From DATBSK01 sp964501785 (GTDB lineage Bacteria; Actinomycetota; Acidimicrobiia; IMCC26256; PALSA-555): DNA of 64,000 nucleotides. The stretch is from NCBI GenBank assembly GCA_964501785.1, contig CAZCUD010000002.1, positions 1 through 64,000 of the forward strand, given 5' to 3'. Numbering within the stretch: the first letter of the stretch is position 1; every line of letters begins with the position of its first letter. The notes under the pieces are model-generated. The model worked only from the letters and a program-made list of their open reading frames with translations, was not told the origin of the DNA and made no database searches. The position numbers were made by a program, and so were the translations under genes. This document shows, one piece after another, positions 1 to 8,340 of this stretch.

Positions 1-90
1 TCAGGCCCAGCTCTCCCGCTCTCGGCACCTGCGGTGCCGGGCCGCTCAGGCCCAGCTCTCCCGCTCTCGGCACCTGCGGTGCCGGGCCGC
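1..90. repeat. 45-bp tandem repeat (2 copies) with internal hairpin
   Basis: Two identical 45-bp copies (1-45 and 46-90) abut the stop codon of the next gene. Each holds a 7-bp inverted repeat, CGGCACC/GGTGCCG with a 3-nt loop (23-39 and 68-84). On the minus strand the hairpin with its flanks (GAGCGGCCCGGC ... GCCGAGAGCGGGA) recurs with a different but still paired stem at 51341-51369. The array runs into the window edge, so its copy number is unknown and an assembly effect at a contig end is possible. Confidence 0.8.
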
Positions 91-315
91 TCAGGCCCAG
101 GCAGCCTCACCGGCCGCGATGCGGAGTCGCTCGCGGGCCTGACGGGCGTGGGCCGAGCAGTGGGCCTTGCCGGCGACGCGGGGGGCCTCGCAGGCGGGCA
201 TGGCGCAGGGCACCCGACCCGGCTTCGCGCCGGCCTTGGTGCGCCGAGCACGGGGCTTGGCGGTGCGGGTGCTCGCCCCGGCGGGGCGGCGACTGGTGGT
301 GCGGGACTTGCTCAT
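91..315 (-). CDS. small basic Ala/Arg/Lys-rich protein with Cys/His cluster
   Basis: This 74-residue protein is not one I recognise. The N-terminal half is Ser/Thr/Arg/Lys/Pro-rich and looks disordered and DNA- or RNA-binding, similar in composition to histone-H1-like tails. The C-terminal half has CAMPAC, then HCSAH, which could bind a metal. I chose the ATG at 315 because a purine-rich GAAGAGAG lies just upstream and the residues before it look like translated non-coding DNA. The stop codon abuts the tandem repeat at 1-90. The 220 bp upstream (316-537) shows no further gene. Confidence 0.5.
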   Translation of the reverse strand: MSKSRTTSRRPAGASTRTAKPRARRTKAGAKPGRVPCAMPACEAPRVAGKAHCSAHARQARERLRIAAGEAAWA

Positions 316-537
316 CGGTGCTCTCTTCGTAGGAAGCGCCTGATCCGGATGGTGCTGCGGAGGTGGCTGGTTCGGGTGTCGGAACGGGTCAACCAGGACG
401 GGCCGGATGGCATTCCGGCTCGGCGGGCACGATCGGGGGAACCGTGACCCACCCTCGAGGCCCGATCGGGCCGGTCTCGAGGTCCGGTCGAGGGTCCGAA
501 AGTGTACCACAGACCGCGGTGAAGGACTACACGCGTG

Positions 538-2850
538 TCATTGGGTCTTCCAGGCGTGCTCCGAGGCCAGCTCGCCCTGTGACCCCGCGGCGAGCGGCGG
601 CGCCCCGTCGTCGAGGAGCTCGACCACCACCTCGGCGATCCCGCCCGTGAACGGGAACGGCGACTCGTAGCGGTCGCTCACCGCGGTGCCGTCGTCGTAG
701 CCGCAGCAGAGGCCCTCGCCCGCGAGCGAGAACCGGAACGGCGTCGTGCGGGCGATGTCCACGCCGGCGGGCGCCCCTCCGTCGACCACGAGGTCCGCCC
801 GCATCGCCAGCCCCTCGAGCGGAGTGAGCTCGACGGCGGCGACGTGGCGTCCGGGATCGAGCGGGGCGTCGCACGTCACCGTCACCCGATCGACCCCGGC
901 GAAGTTGAACGAGTAATGGACGCGGTCGTCGACCACGAACAGGGAGTAGCCGCCGAAGCGACCGCCCTGGGCGAGCAGCACGCCTTCCGCTCCGTCAGCC
1001 GGCACGTCGAACGTCGCCACGATCCGGTGGCGCCGGAGCTTGGTGTCCGGAGCGACCTCTTCGGACACCGGGGCGTTCATCGGCTGGAGCACGGTGCGGC
1101 CGCGGCGACGCACGGCATCGGGGCGACCGGGGGCGAACACCCGCTGCGAGTGCAGGGGCAACGCGCCGTACCGGCCCGCCTCGCGCCACCAGAGGTCCTG
1201 CAGCTCCCGCAGTCGGCGCGGGTGCTCGGCCGCCAGGTCGTGGCACTCCGAAGGATCCTCCGCGACGTGGTAGAGCTCCCACCGATCGTCGGCGAACGGC
1301 GCGTCGGGATCGTCCTCGTCGGTGTAGCGCACGATGCCCATCGAGTGGAACGTCACGGCCTTCCACCCGCGGTCGTAGATCGCGCGGCACGCGAACTGCT
1401 CGTAGTACTGCGTCGTCCGGTGCTCGGGCGCGTCGGCGTCGACGATCGACGGGAGGATGCTCGCGCCTGCGAGCGGCTCCTGCGGGACACCTCCGAGCAC
1501 GGACGGCATCTCGACGCCGCACACATCGAGGATGGTGGCTGCGACGTCGATCGCATGCGTGTAGTGCGGGCGCACCGCGCCGGGGTCGGGCACCCCCTTC
1601 CAGGAGACGATGAGCGGGTCCCCGATGCCCCCTTCGTGCGTCTCGCGCTTCCAGCGCCGGAACGGCGTGTTGCCCGCGAAGGCCCACCCCCATGGGTAGT
1701 GGCCGTAGGTCAGCGGGCCACCCAGCTCGTCGATGAGGTCCATCGTCCGCTCGGCGTCGTGCTCGATTCCGTTGAAGATGAAGTTCTCGTTGAACGTCCC
1801 GTTCGGCCCGCCCTCGGCGCTCGCCCCGTTGTCGGAGAGCACGATCACCAGCGTCTCCTCGAGCTCGCCACGCGCCTCGAGGGAGCCGAGCAGCCGCCCG
1901 AGCTCGTGATCGGTGTGCGAGAGGAAGCCCGCGTACACCTCCATCATGCGGGCGAACAGCCGCTGCTCGTCGGCGTCGAGGGCGCCCCAGTCCTGCACCC
2001 ACGGCGGCCGCGGGCTCAGCTCGGTGCCGGGCGGGACGATGCCCAGCTCGATCTGCCGGGCGAGGGTGCGCGAGCGCCACGCGTCCCAGCCGTCGTCGAA
2101 CCGCCCCCGGTAGCGGTCGATCCACTCGGGCGCGACGTGGTGCGGCGAGTGGCACGCCCCGAACGCGAGGTAGGTGAAGAACGGCTTGTCGGGATCGGCC
2201 GCACGCAGATCGGCGATCTCGGTGATGGCGCGGTCGACGAGGTCCTCGGTCAGGTGGTAGCCGGGCGGCGGGTCGAACCGCACCGAGTGGTTGTCGATCG
2301 TGAGGTCGGGCGCCCACTGGTTGGTCTCCGCGCCGATGAAGCCGTAGTAGCGCTCGAAGCCCTGGCCGAGCGGCCAACGGTCGCGCGGCGCCGCCGCGTG
2401 CAGCTCGTCCGACGGCGCGAGATGCCACTTCCCCAGCGCGTACGTCGCCCATCCGTGCTGGCGCAGCACCTCCGACACGAAGCCGCACGACTTCGGGATG
2501 CGGGCGTTGTAGCCGGGGAAGCCCATCGCGAGGTCGGTGATGCCACCCATCGCGCAGGTGTGGTGGTTGCGACCGGTGAGGATGCACGCGCGCGTCGGCG
2601 AGCACATGGCGGTCGTGTGGAAGCTGCGGTACCGAAGTCCCCCGGCCGCCAGACGATCCAGGTGCGGGGTCTCGATGTCGGAGCCGAAGCAGCCCAGCTG
2701 CGCGAACCCCACGTCGTCGAGCACTACGAGCAGCACGTTGGGGGCGCCGTGGGGAGCGCGCCGGGCCACTGGCCACGCCGGTCGCGAGTCGGCGAGCGTG
2801 ACGCCGACGCGACCGGGGAACTCCTCCCCGTCGAGGTAGCTCCGCGTCAA
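538..2850 (-). CDS. arylsulfatase (type I, formylglycine-dependent)
   Basis: This 770-residue sulfatase hydrolyses sulfate esters. The metal-site start is VLLVVLDDVGF (residues 39-49), and CSPTR at 83-87 is the CxPxR signature whose Cys83 would be converted to formylglycine. Further metal and active-site segments (GKWHLAP, SDNGASAEGGPNGTF) are visible. The last ~180 residues form a beta-rich domain seen in long family members such as mycobacterial AtsD, which is of similar length. The TTG start overlaps the stop of the upstream permease (TTGA), so the two are translationally coupled. No signal peptide is visible, which suggests a cytosolic enzyme. The true substrate cannot be read from sequence. 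Confidence 0.93.
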   Translation of the reverse strand: MTRSYLDGEEFPGRVGVTLADSRPAWPVARRAPHGAPNVLLVVLDDVGFAQLGCFGSDIETPHLDRLAAGGLRYRSFHTTAMCSPTRACILTGRNHHTCAMGGITDLAMGFPGYNARIPKSCGFVSEVLRQHGWATYALGKWHLAPSDELHAAAPRDRWPLGQGFERYYGFIGAETNQWAPDLTIDNHSVRFDPPPGYHLTEDLVDRAITEIADLRAADPDKPFFTYLAFGACHSPHHVAPEWIDRYRGRFDDGWDAWRSRTLARQIELGIVPPGTELSPRPPWVQDWGALDADEQRLFARMMEVYAGFLSHTDHELGRLLGSLEARGELEETLVIVLSDNGASAEGGPNGTFNENFIFNGIEHDAERTMDLIDELGGPLTYGHYPWGWAFAGNTPFRRWKRETHEGGIGDPLIVSWKGVPDPGAVRPHYTHAIDVAATILDVCGVEMPSVLGGVPQEPLAGASILPSIVDADAPEHRTTQYYEQFACRAIYDRGWKAVTFHSMGIVRYTDEDDPDAPFADDRWELYHVAEDPSECHDLAAEHPRRLRELQDLWWREAGRYGALPLHSQRVFAPGRPDAVRRRGRTVLQPMNAPVSEEVAPDTKLRRHRIVATFDVPADGAEGVLLAQGGRFGGYSLFVVDDRVHYSFNFAGVDRVTVTCDAPLDPGRHVAAVELTPLEGLAMRADLVVDGGAPAGVDIARTTPFRFSLAGEGLCCGYDDGTAVSDRYESPFPFTGGIAEVVVELLDDGAPPLAAGSQGELASEHAWKTQ

Positions 2851-3656
2851 GCGAGCACGTCCTTGCGCCGGAACCACAGCCAGGCCACGCCGAGGAAGAG
2901 CACGATCCACGGGAGCGGCTGGAGGAGGCCGGAGTACATGTCGTCGGGGACGCGGTTCGACCAGAAGAGCCCCCGCCACGCATCGATGTAGCGGGTCGGG
3001 AGGAACGAGCGGATCCCACCCAGCGACTCGATCTCGTTGAGGATCTGCGACGTCACCCCCAGCCCGACTCCGGCCCCGGCCGCCGCCGCCGGGGAGTCGG
3101 TCATCGTCGAGATCATGAACGCGAACGCGGCCACGCTCGCCAAGGTCCACGCGACGTAGCCGGTCGCCATGCCGATGTGGCCCAAGAGGTTGGCGACCGA
3201 CTGGTCGGCGAAGAAGATCTCGAACTCGAGCGGCTCGAACCCGAACGCGAGGCCGCCCGCGAGCGTCGCGGTGCCCGTCAGGACGACCGCGGCCGCAGCG
3301 GTGAGGACGACCGTGACGAGCAGCTTCGCGGCGAGGAGCCGGGCACGACCGATCGGTCGCAGGAGCAGGTACCGGAGGTTGCCGGTGCTCGCCTCGCCGG
3401 CGATCGCATCGCCGGCGAACAGGGCGACGACCACCACCAGCACGAGCCGGCTCATGATGTCGAGCATCGCGGCCGGGAACAGCAGTCCGGTCTGGGTGGC
3501 CGTGTAGAAGAAGCGGTCGGCGTCGCCGAGGTCGGGGGGGTTCAGCCAGAGCGCGAGCGCGACCACCGCGGGGATGAACGCGACGAAGCCCAGGGCCACA
3601 TAGGTGCGCGGTCGGCGCAGGGTCTTCGCCCACTCGGTTCGCAGCGTCGCGATCAT
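2847..3656 (-). CDS. ABC-2 type transporter permease
   Basis: This 269-residue membrane protein has about six hydrophobic segments and the layout of ABC-2 exporter permeases: a short cytosolic N-terminus, a first membrane span at ~20-40, and a final span ending in positively charged residues. It overlaps the ATPase gene upstream by ATGA and the sulfatase downstream by TTGA, so all three form one coupled operon. Its partner is the ATPase at 3653-4585. The exported or extruded substrate is unknown. Coupling to a sulfatase may hint at a sulfated compound, but that is inference. Confidence 0.88.
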   Translation of the reverse strand: MIATLRTEWAKTLRRPRTYVALGFVAFIPAVVALALWLNPPDLGDADRFFYTATQTGLLFPAAMLDIMSRLVLVVVVALFAGDAIAGEASTGNLRYLLLRPIGRARLLAAKLLVTVVLTAAAAVVLTGTATLAGGLAFGFEPLEFEIFFADQSVANLLGHIGMATGYVAWTLASVAAFAFMISTMTDSPAAAAGAGVGLGVTSQILNEIESLGGIRSFLPTRYIDAWRGLFWSNRVPDDMYSGLLQPLPWIVLFLGVAWLWFRRKDVLA

Positions 3657-4585
3657 CGGGCGTGCTCCTCCCCGACGAGGTTGAGGAACGCGTCCTCCAG
3701 CTGGCGCCGGGCGGTGACGGTCTCGACACCGATCCCCGCGCCCACGAGGGCCGCGACGATCTGGCTCCGGGACACGCCGTCGGTCGCGACGGTGATGCCA
3801 CCGACCTCGCGGAGCACCTCACCGATGCCCGGCATCTCACCCAGGACACGCACCGCGGCGTCGTCGTCGTCGACCTCGAGGTACACGGACGCGTCGCTCG
3901 CGCGCACCAGGTCGTCGGTCGGGCCCGCGGTGACGAGGCGTCCGCGGTCCATCACCACGAGGTGCGTGCAGGTCTGCTCCACCTCCGAGAGCAGATGGCT
4001 CGACAGGAGGATCGTCACGCCCTCCCCGGCCAGGCGCGCGACCAGCCGGCGGACCTCACGGATCTCTTGTGGGTCGAGGCCGGTCGTCGGCTCGTCGAGC
4101 ACCAGGGCCTCGGGGCGGGCGAGCAGCGCGCGGGCGATGCCGAGCCGTTGCTTCATCCCGTGCGAGTACGTCTTCACCTTGCGCTCGACGGCATCACCGA
4201 GGCCCGCCACGGCGAGCGCGTCGTCGACGGCGGCGTCGCCCCACGGCGCGCCGCCCGCCTCCCACCAGAGGCGCAGGTTGGTGATCCCCTTGAGGTGGGG
4301 CACGAAGGCCGCGCCTTCGATCAGCGTGCCGACCCGAGCGAGGGACGGCAGCCCGGGCCGGACCGGCTCACCGAACAGGGAGGAGTCGCCCGCGGTCGGC
4401 CGCACGAGCCCGACCAGCATCCGCAGGGTCGTCGTCTTGCCGGCGCCGTTGGGACCGAGCATCCCGCAGACCTGCCCCCGGTCGACGGTGAACGAGAGGT
4501 CGTCGACCGCGAGCACCGACGAGGAGTACCGCTTGGTGAGCCCGCGGACGGCGATGACGGCCTCGGACGAAGGGGGGTCGTCCAT
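3653..4585 (-). CDS. ABC transporter ATP-binding protein (ABC-2 exporter family)
   Basis: This 310-residue ATPase energises the adjacent permease. Walker A is GPNGAGKTT, the signature is SHGMKQRL (a common variant of LSGGQ), Walker B is ALVLDEPTTGLDP, and the switch His follows in LLSSHLLSEVE. The ~90-residue C-terminal extension is typical of the drug/bacitracin-type CcmA/DrrA-like subfamily. I chose the ATG at 4585 because a TAGGGT -10 box lies 7 nt upstream, which suggests a leaderless message; the longer frame adds only Pro/Arg-rich residues. It is the first gene of the exporter-sulfatase operon. Confidence 0.9.
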   Translation of the reverse strand: MDDPPSSEAVIAVRGLTKRYSSSVLAVDDLSFTVDRGQVCGMLGPNGAGKTTTLRMLVGLVRPTAGDSSLFGEPVRPGLPSLARVGTLIEGAAFVPHLKGITNLRLWWEAGGAPWGDAAVDDALAVAGLGDAVERKVKTYSHGMKQRLGIARALLARPEALVLDEPTTGLDPQEIREVRRLVARLAGEGVTILLSSHLLSEVEQTCTHLVVMDRGRLVTAGPTDDLVRASDASVYLEVDDDDAAVRVLGEMPGIGEVLREVGGITVATDGVSRSQIVAALVGAGIGVETVTARRQLEDAFLNLVGEEHAR

Positions 4586-4592
4586 CCGCGCG

Positions 4593-4598
4593 ACCCTA
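4593..4598 (-). promoter_or_regulatory. -10 box (TAGGGT) of exporter-sulfatase operon
   Basis: TAGGGT ends 7 nt before the ATG of the ATPase gene, the spacing expected when transcription starts at or next to the start codon. No Shine-Dalgarno is present. No convincing -35 box is visible. Confidence 0.45.
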
Positions 4599-4650
4599 GG
4601 CGGCCGCCCGGGCGCCCTCGGCACCGCGCCCTGCTACCGTCCCCCGCTCC

Positions 4651-5445
4651 ATGCCGACCGCACACGTCAACGGGATCGACTGCTACTACGAGCGGTCGGG
4701 AGCCGGCACACCCCTGCTGTTCCTGAACGGCACGGGCTCGACGCTCGAGACCAGCGCGCTCCTGATCCAGCCCTTCACCGCCTCGTTCGACGTCCTCGCC
4801 CACGATCAGCGTGGCCTGGGTCGGACGGAGATCCCGCCCGGCCCCTACTCGATGGCCGACTACGCAGCCGACGCTGCGGCCCTCCTCGACGCGGTCGGGT
4901 GGGACACCGTCCGGGTCGTGGGGATCAGCTTCGGGGGCATGGTCGCCCAGGAGCTCGCCGTCACCTGGCCCGAGCGGATCGAACGCCTGGCCCTGCTGTG
5001 CACCTCCCCCGGCGGCTCGGGCGGCGCGTCGTACCCGCTCCACGAGCTCGAGCGCCTCGATCCCGACGAGCGGTTGCGGCGCGGCGCCCTGCTGCTCGAC
5101 ACCCGCTTCACTCCCGAGTGGCTCGCCGAGCACCCCGGCGACCAGAGCATCGTCGACGTCGTCGCGGCGCGCGAGCTGGTGACGCGCACCCCCGAGGCCC
5201 TGCGAGGGATGGCCCTCCAGCTCGAAGCGAGGAGCCGACACGACGTGATGTCGCGACTCCCGGCGATCACGAGCCCGACGCTGGTCGCCTCGGGTCGATA
5301 CGACGGGATCGCCCCGCCGGCCAACGGGGAGTCGATCGCGTCGCTCGTCCCCGGCGCGGAGATGCGCGTCTACGAGGGCGGTCACGCCTTCTTCGTGCAG
5401 GATCCGCAGGCGTACCCGGACGTCATCGAGTTCCTGAGCGCCTGA
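4651..5445 (+). CDS. alpha/beta-fold hydrolase
   Basis: This 264-residue protein has the alpha/beta hydrolase layout: an oxyanion region near LLFLNGTGS (residues 22-30), the strand LAHDQRGLGRT at ~49-59, the nucleophile elbow GISFGG with Ser93, an acid near ~220 and the catalytic His in GGHAFF near the C-terminus. It resembles 3-oxoadipate enol-lactonase-like hydrolases, but the substrate cannot be assigned. A TACCGT box lies 10 nt before the ATG. It is transcribed divergently from the exporter operon, with the next gene 49 bp downstream. Confidence 0.88.
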   Translation: MPTAHVNGIDCYYERSGAGTPLLFLNGTGSTLETSALLIQPFTASFDVLAHDQRGLGRTEIPPGPYSMADYAADAAALLDAVGWDTVRVVGISFGGMVAQELAVTWPERIERLALLCTSPGGSGGASYPLHELERLDPDERLRRGALLLDTRFTPEWLAEHPGDQSIVDVVAARELVTRTPEALRGMALQLEARSRHDVMSRLPAITSPTLVASGRYDGIAPPANGESIASLVPGAEMRVYEGGHAFFVQDPQAYPDVIEFLSA

Positions 5446-5494
5446 GCGGCGCGCCCGATCGCGGCGCGACTCGGCTCGGAGCCCGTCGGGCAGA

Positions 5495-5905
5495 ATGCGT
5501 CGAGTGGACCGCGCCCGCATCGACCTCGACACCTCGCAGCGGCGCGTCACCGACGTGACGCCGTTCGTCGAGGAGTTCTGTCGCGGGAGGGGCGACGGTC
5601 TGGTCAACGTCTTCGTGCCCCACGCGACCGCGGGGCTCGCGCTGATGGAGCTCGGGTCCGGGTCCGACATCGATCTCGACGAGCTCGTCGAGCGCCTGCT
5701 CCCCCGCGACGACCGCTACGTGCACGCGCACGGGTCGCCGGGCCACGGTGCCGACCATCTGCTCCCCGTGCTGCTCGCGCCGACGATGACGCTGCCGGTC
5801 GCCGCGGGGCGCCCCGACCTCGGCACCTGGCAGAGCGTCGCCTTCGTCGACTTCAACCGCGACAACCCACGGCGTCACCTCGACCTGTCGTTCCTCGCCG
5901 GCTGA
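5495..5905 (+). CDS. YjbQ family (UPF0047) protein
   Basis: This 136-residue protein matches the whole length of the YjbQ/UPF0047 family, small trimeric proteins with a metal-binding His cluster; some members have weak thiamine-phosphate synthase activity, and the main role is unsettled. Diagnostic segments are VFVPHATAGLALME (residues 39-52), HAHGSPGHGADHLLP and the C-terminal LGTWQSVAFVDFNRD. An alternative GTG start lies three codons in. It stands alone between a hydrolase and a convergent oxidoreductase, with 7 bp between stop codons. Confidence 0.88.
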   Translation: MRRVDRARIDLDTSQRRVTDVTPFVEEFCRGRGDGLVNVFVPHATAGLALMELGSGSDIDLDELVERLLPRDDRYVHAHGSPGHGADHLLPVLLAPTMTLPVAAGRPDLGTWQSVAFVDFNRDNPRRHLDLSFLAG

Positions 5906-5912
5906 GCGCGCC

Positions 5913-6872
5913 TTAGGGCACGAGCACGACGCGGCCGAACGCCTGCCGGCTCTCGACGTACGCGTGCGCGTCCGCGGCCTGGGACAGCGGATACGTCCGA
6001 TCGATCACGACCTCGAGCGCTCCACGGGCGGCGTCGGCCAGGTGCTTCGCCACCATCGCCTGCACTCGCTCGGTCGTGATCTCGGCTCCGAAGAACACGC
6101 CCACGAGCGTCTGGTTGCCCATCATCAGCGACGCGGCGTCGAACGGCTGGGGGTCGCGCCCGGCCTGACCGACCAGCGTGCAACGACCGCGGTAGGCCAG
6201 CGCCTGCACGCTGCCCGCGAGCGTCGAGCCGACCGAGTCGACGACGAGGTCGACGCCGCGCCCCCCGGTCAGCTCATGGGCCCGGGCCGCGAAGTCGTCG
6301 GTGCGGTAGTTGATGCCGTGATCGAGGCCGAACGCACGCAGTCGATCGAGCTTGGCGTCGCTCGACGCGGTCGCGAGGACGGTCGCGCCCGCTCGCTTCG
6401 CGAGCTGGATCGCGGCGATGCCGACGCCGCTCGCACCGGCCTGCACGAGGACCGTCTCCCCCGCCACCAGGCGTCCGAACTCGAACAGGCAGTCGTCGGC
6501 GGTGCCGAAGGCGATCGGGACGCAGGCGGCACGCTGCAGATCGAGGTCGTCGGGCACGAGCCACGAGACGACCGACGGCACCACCACCCGCTCCGCGTGA
6601 GAGCCTTCGAGGAAGGAGCACACCACTCGCTGCCCGACGGCGCGATCCGTCACGTCGACGCCGACCGCGGCGATCGTCCCTGCGCTCTGATAGCCGACGA
6701 TGTGCGGCGTGCGCGACATCTCACCACCGCCGCGATTGAGCGTGTCGCCGCCCTCGATGCTGATCGCCTCGACGTCGACGAGGACGTCACCGGGACCGCA
6801 CACCGGCTCCGGCACGTCCTCGTAGCGGAAGACGTCGGGCGGACCCGTCTCGTAGTACACGGCCGCCTTCAT
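5913..6872 (-). CDS. quinone oxidoreductase-like MDR dehydrogenase
   Basis: This 319-residue NADPH-dependent oxidoreductase belongs to the zinc-free medium-chain dehydrogenase family (QOR type). The N-terminal GroES-like domain opens with MKAAVYYETGPPDVFRYEDV, and the Rossmann motif is AGASGVGIAAIQLAKRAG (~residues 144-161). The zinc-ligand cysteines of true alcohol dehydrogenases are absent. A TAGCGT box sits 9 nt before the ATG. Likely substrates are quinones or enones; the sequence alone does not settle which. Confidence 0.9.
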   Translation of the reverse strand: MKAAVYYETGPPDVFRYEDVPEPVCGPGDVLVDVEAISIEGGDTLNRGGGEMSRTPHIVGYQSAGTIAAVGVDVTDRAVGQRVVCSFLEGSHAERVVVPSVVSWLVPDDLDLQRAACVPIAFGTADDCLFEFGRLVAGETVLVQAGASGVGIAAIQLAKRAGATVLATASSDAKLDRLRAFGLDHGINYRTDDFAARAHELTGGRGVDLVVDSVGSTLAGSVQALAYRGRCTLVGQAGRDPQPFDAASLMMGNQTLVGVFFGAEITTERVQAMVAKHLADAARGALEVVIDRTYPLSQAADAHAYVESRQAFGRVVLVP

Positions 6873-6914
6873 CGCGCGGAGACGCTAGCGAGCGGTGGAT
6901 GACCCGTGCGGCTG

Positions 6915-7643
6915 TCAGCGCGCCGGCTCGCCCTCCTCCATCCATCTGCGCGAGAGCCGCTCGAGGACGCCGTCCCTGCGACAGTCCTCCAACGCCTCGT
7001 TCACGGCGTCGCGCAACGTGACGTTGCCTGGAGCGAAGGCCGCCCCCAGGGACTCGGCGGTCGGTACGTGCTCGACGACCTCGAGGCTGTCGTGCTCCCG
7101 CGCGCACCAGGACGCGACGGGCCCGAGGGTCAGCAGCGCCCCGACTCGACCATCCATCAGGTCGGTGACGGCCGCCGGAAGTCCCCCGCACGGGTAGCGG
7201 CGCACGTCGCGCACCCTCCCCGTTGCGAGCAGCTCGTCGGCGAGCGCCTCGGAGGTACGACCGGCCTCGACGCCCACGACCTCTGTCGAGAGGTCCTCGA
7301 GCGACTGGACGTGTCCGCCATGGACGCCGTCGACGAGCAGCGCCTGGTCGACATCCAGGTAGGACGACGAGAACAGCGCGACCACCTCCCGCTCGGGCGT
7401 GATGCTCGTCGCCGCGACGACCGCGTCGTAGTCACCCGTGCGCAGCCCGTCGAAGATCCGGCCACAGTCGGCTCCGGCGTAGCGGGTGACGCTCCAGCGC
7501 AGCCCGAGCCGACCGCAGACCGCGCGCATGAGCTCCGCTTCGAAGCCGCTGTCGCTCCCGTCCCGTTCGACGGCGAAGGGCGGGAACGGCGAGATCGTCG
7601 CGATCAGCAGCGTCCCCGACTCGATGGTCCTCGGTTCGGCCAT
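6915..7643 (-). CDS. family 3 solute-binding-like protein without signal peptide
   Basis: This 242-residue protein has the fold of amino-acid ABC transporter binding proteins (SBP family 3): TLLIATISPFPPF near the N-terminus, GFEAELMRAVCGRLG, FDGLRTGDYDAVVAATSITPER, and C-terminal ALEDCRRDGVLERLSRRW. No signal peptide or lipobox precedes the domain from either possible start, and no permease or ATPase lies nearby. It may act in the cytoplasm as a ligand sensor or be an orphan; the longer frame (to 7694) only adds a polar leader. Start chosen at the ATG directly before the conserved fold. Confidence 0.75.
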   Translation of the reverse strand: MAEPRTIESGTLLIATISPFPPFAVERDGSDSGFEAELMRAVCGRLGLRWSVTRYAGADCGRIFDGLRTGDYDAVVAATSITPEREVVALFSSSYLDVDQALLVDGVHGGHVQSLEDLSTEVVGVEAGRTSEALADELLATGRVRDVRRYPCGGLPAAVTDLMDGRVGALLTLGPVASWCAREHDSLEVVEHVPTAESLGAAFAPGNVTLRDAVNEALEDCRRDGVLERLSRRWMEEGEPAR

Positions 7644-7751
7644 GGCCCGCTGCTCTCTGGTCCCGAGCCCTCGCGAGTCGCCATCATCGCCCACCCGTCC
7701 GCGCGACGCGCGGATCCGACGACCCGGCGACGAGCCCGGCGTCCGTCCTCG

Positions 7752-8264
7752 TCAGGAGAGGCGCTCCACGACGAGCTCGGCGGCGTGGCGCTCCAGCGAG
7801 CGCTCGCGACGCTCGGACACCGGATGGTCGGCGTCACCGGACACACCGATCGTGACGGCCCTGCCGTCGACGAGGAGCTTCAGCTCGGTCCCGTACTGGT
7901 CGGAGAGGAAGAAGGCATCCTCGCCCAGGCCGTCGATCGGTTCGGCGTCCGGCGATGCCCGGTCCTCCTCGAGCTCACCGACGGTCCGACCGTCGGAACC
8001 CTCCGAGATCCACAGCGTGTACGCCTCGTCACCGCCCTCGGACGTGTCTGCGCCCTCGGCGATCCACTCGCAGTACGTCGCCTCGATCGTGCGGTCGGTG
8101 TCGAGCTCGCCGTCGTGCACGGGGACGCCGAGCACGTCGCTCGCCTCGTCGTCGCTCAGCAGCGAGCACGCGTCCGAGACACCTCCGGAGCACCCCGCCA
8201 GCGCCAGCAGCGCGAAGCACGTGACCACAGCGGGCATGGCGCGACACTTCAGGGCGGTGCTCAC
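7752..8264 (-). CDS. DUF3558-like lipoprotein
   Basis: This secreted lipoprotein is about 170 residues long. A short basic N-terminus precedes a hydrophobic stretch and the lipobox LALAGC, whose Cys would be lipidated. The mature protein begins with ACSLLSDDEASDVLG, the hallmark start of DUF3558-type actinobacterial lipoproteins. Two GTG starts (8264 and 8288) are possible; I prefer 8264 because it gives a compact signal peptide. Function is unknown, and it stands alone between unrelated genes. Confidence 0.75.
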   Translation of the reverse strand: MSTALKCRAMPAVVTCFALLALAGCSGGVSDACSLLSDDEASDVLGVPVHDGELDTDRTIEATYCEWIAEGADTSEGGDEAYTLWISEGSDGRTVGELEEDRASPDAEPIDGLGEDAFFLSDQYGTELKLLVDGRAVTIGVSGDADHPVSERRERSLERHAAELVVERLS

Positions 8265-8328
8265 GCGGGAAGTCTCGCGCTCGGCCACCGCTCTCGGCCG
8301 TCGCCGCGCGCGGATGCACCGAGTCGCC

Positions 8329-8334
8329 TACGTT
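8329..8334 (+). promoter_or_regulatory. -10 box (TACGTT), leaderless spacing
   Basis: TACGTT lies exactly 6 nt before the ATG at 8341 with no ribosome-binding site between them, the arrangement of a leaderless transcript. Confidence 0.45.
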
Positions 8335-8340
8335 GACCCA

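Noticed and set aside
1..90. Possible CRISPR array (direct repeats).
   Set aside because: The units are directly adjacent without unique spacers and no cas genes are in the window; the same holds for the arrays at 47741 and 52626.
2851..3849. In-frame upstream extension of the sulfatase frame.
   Set aside because: It overlaps the permease gene out of frame and has shadow composition; the TTGA overlap gives a clean start at 2850.
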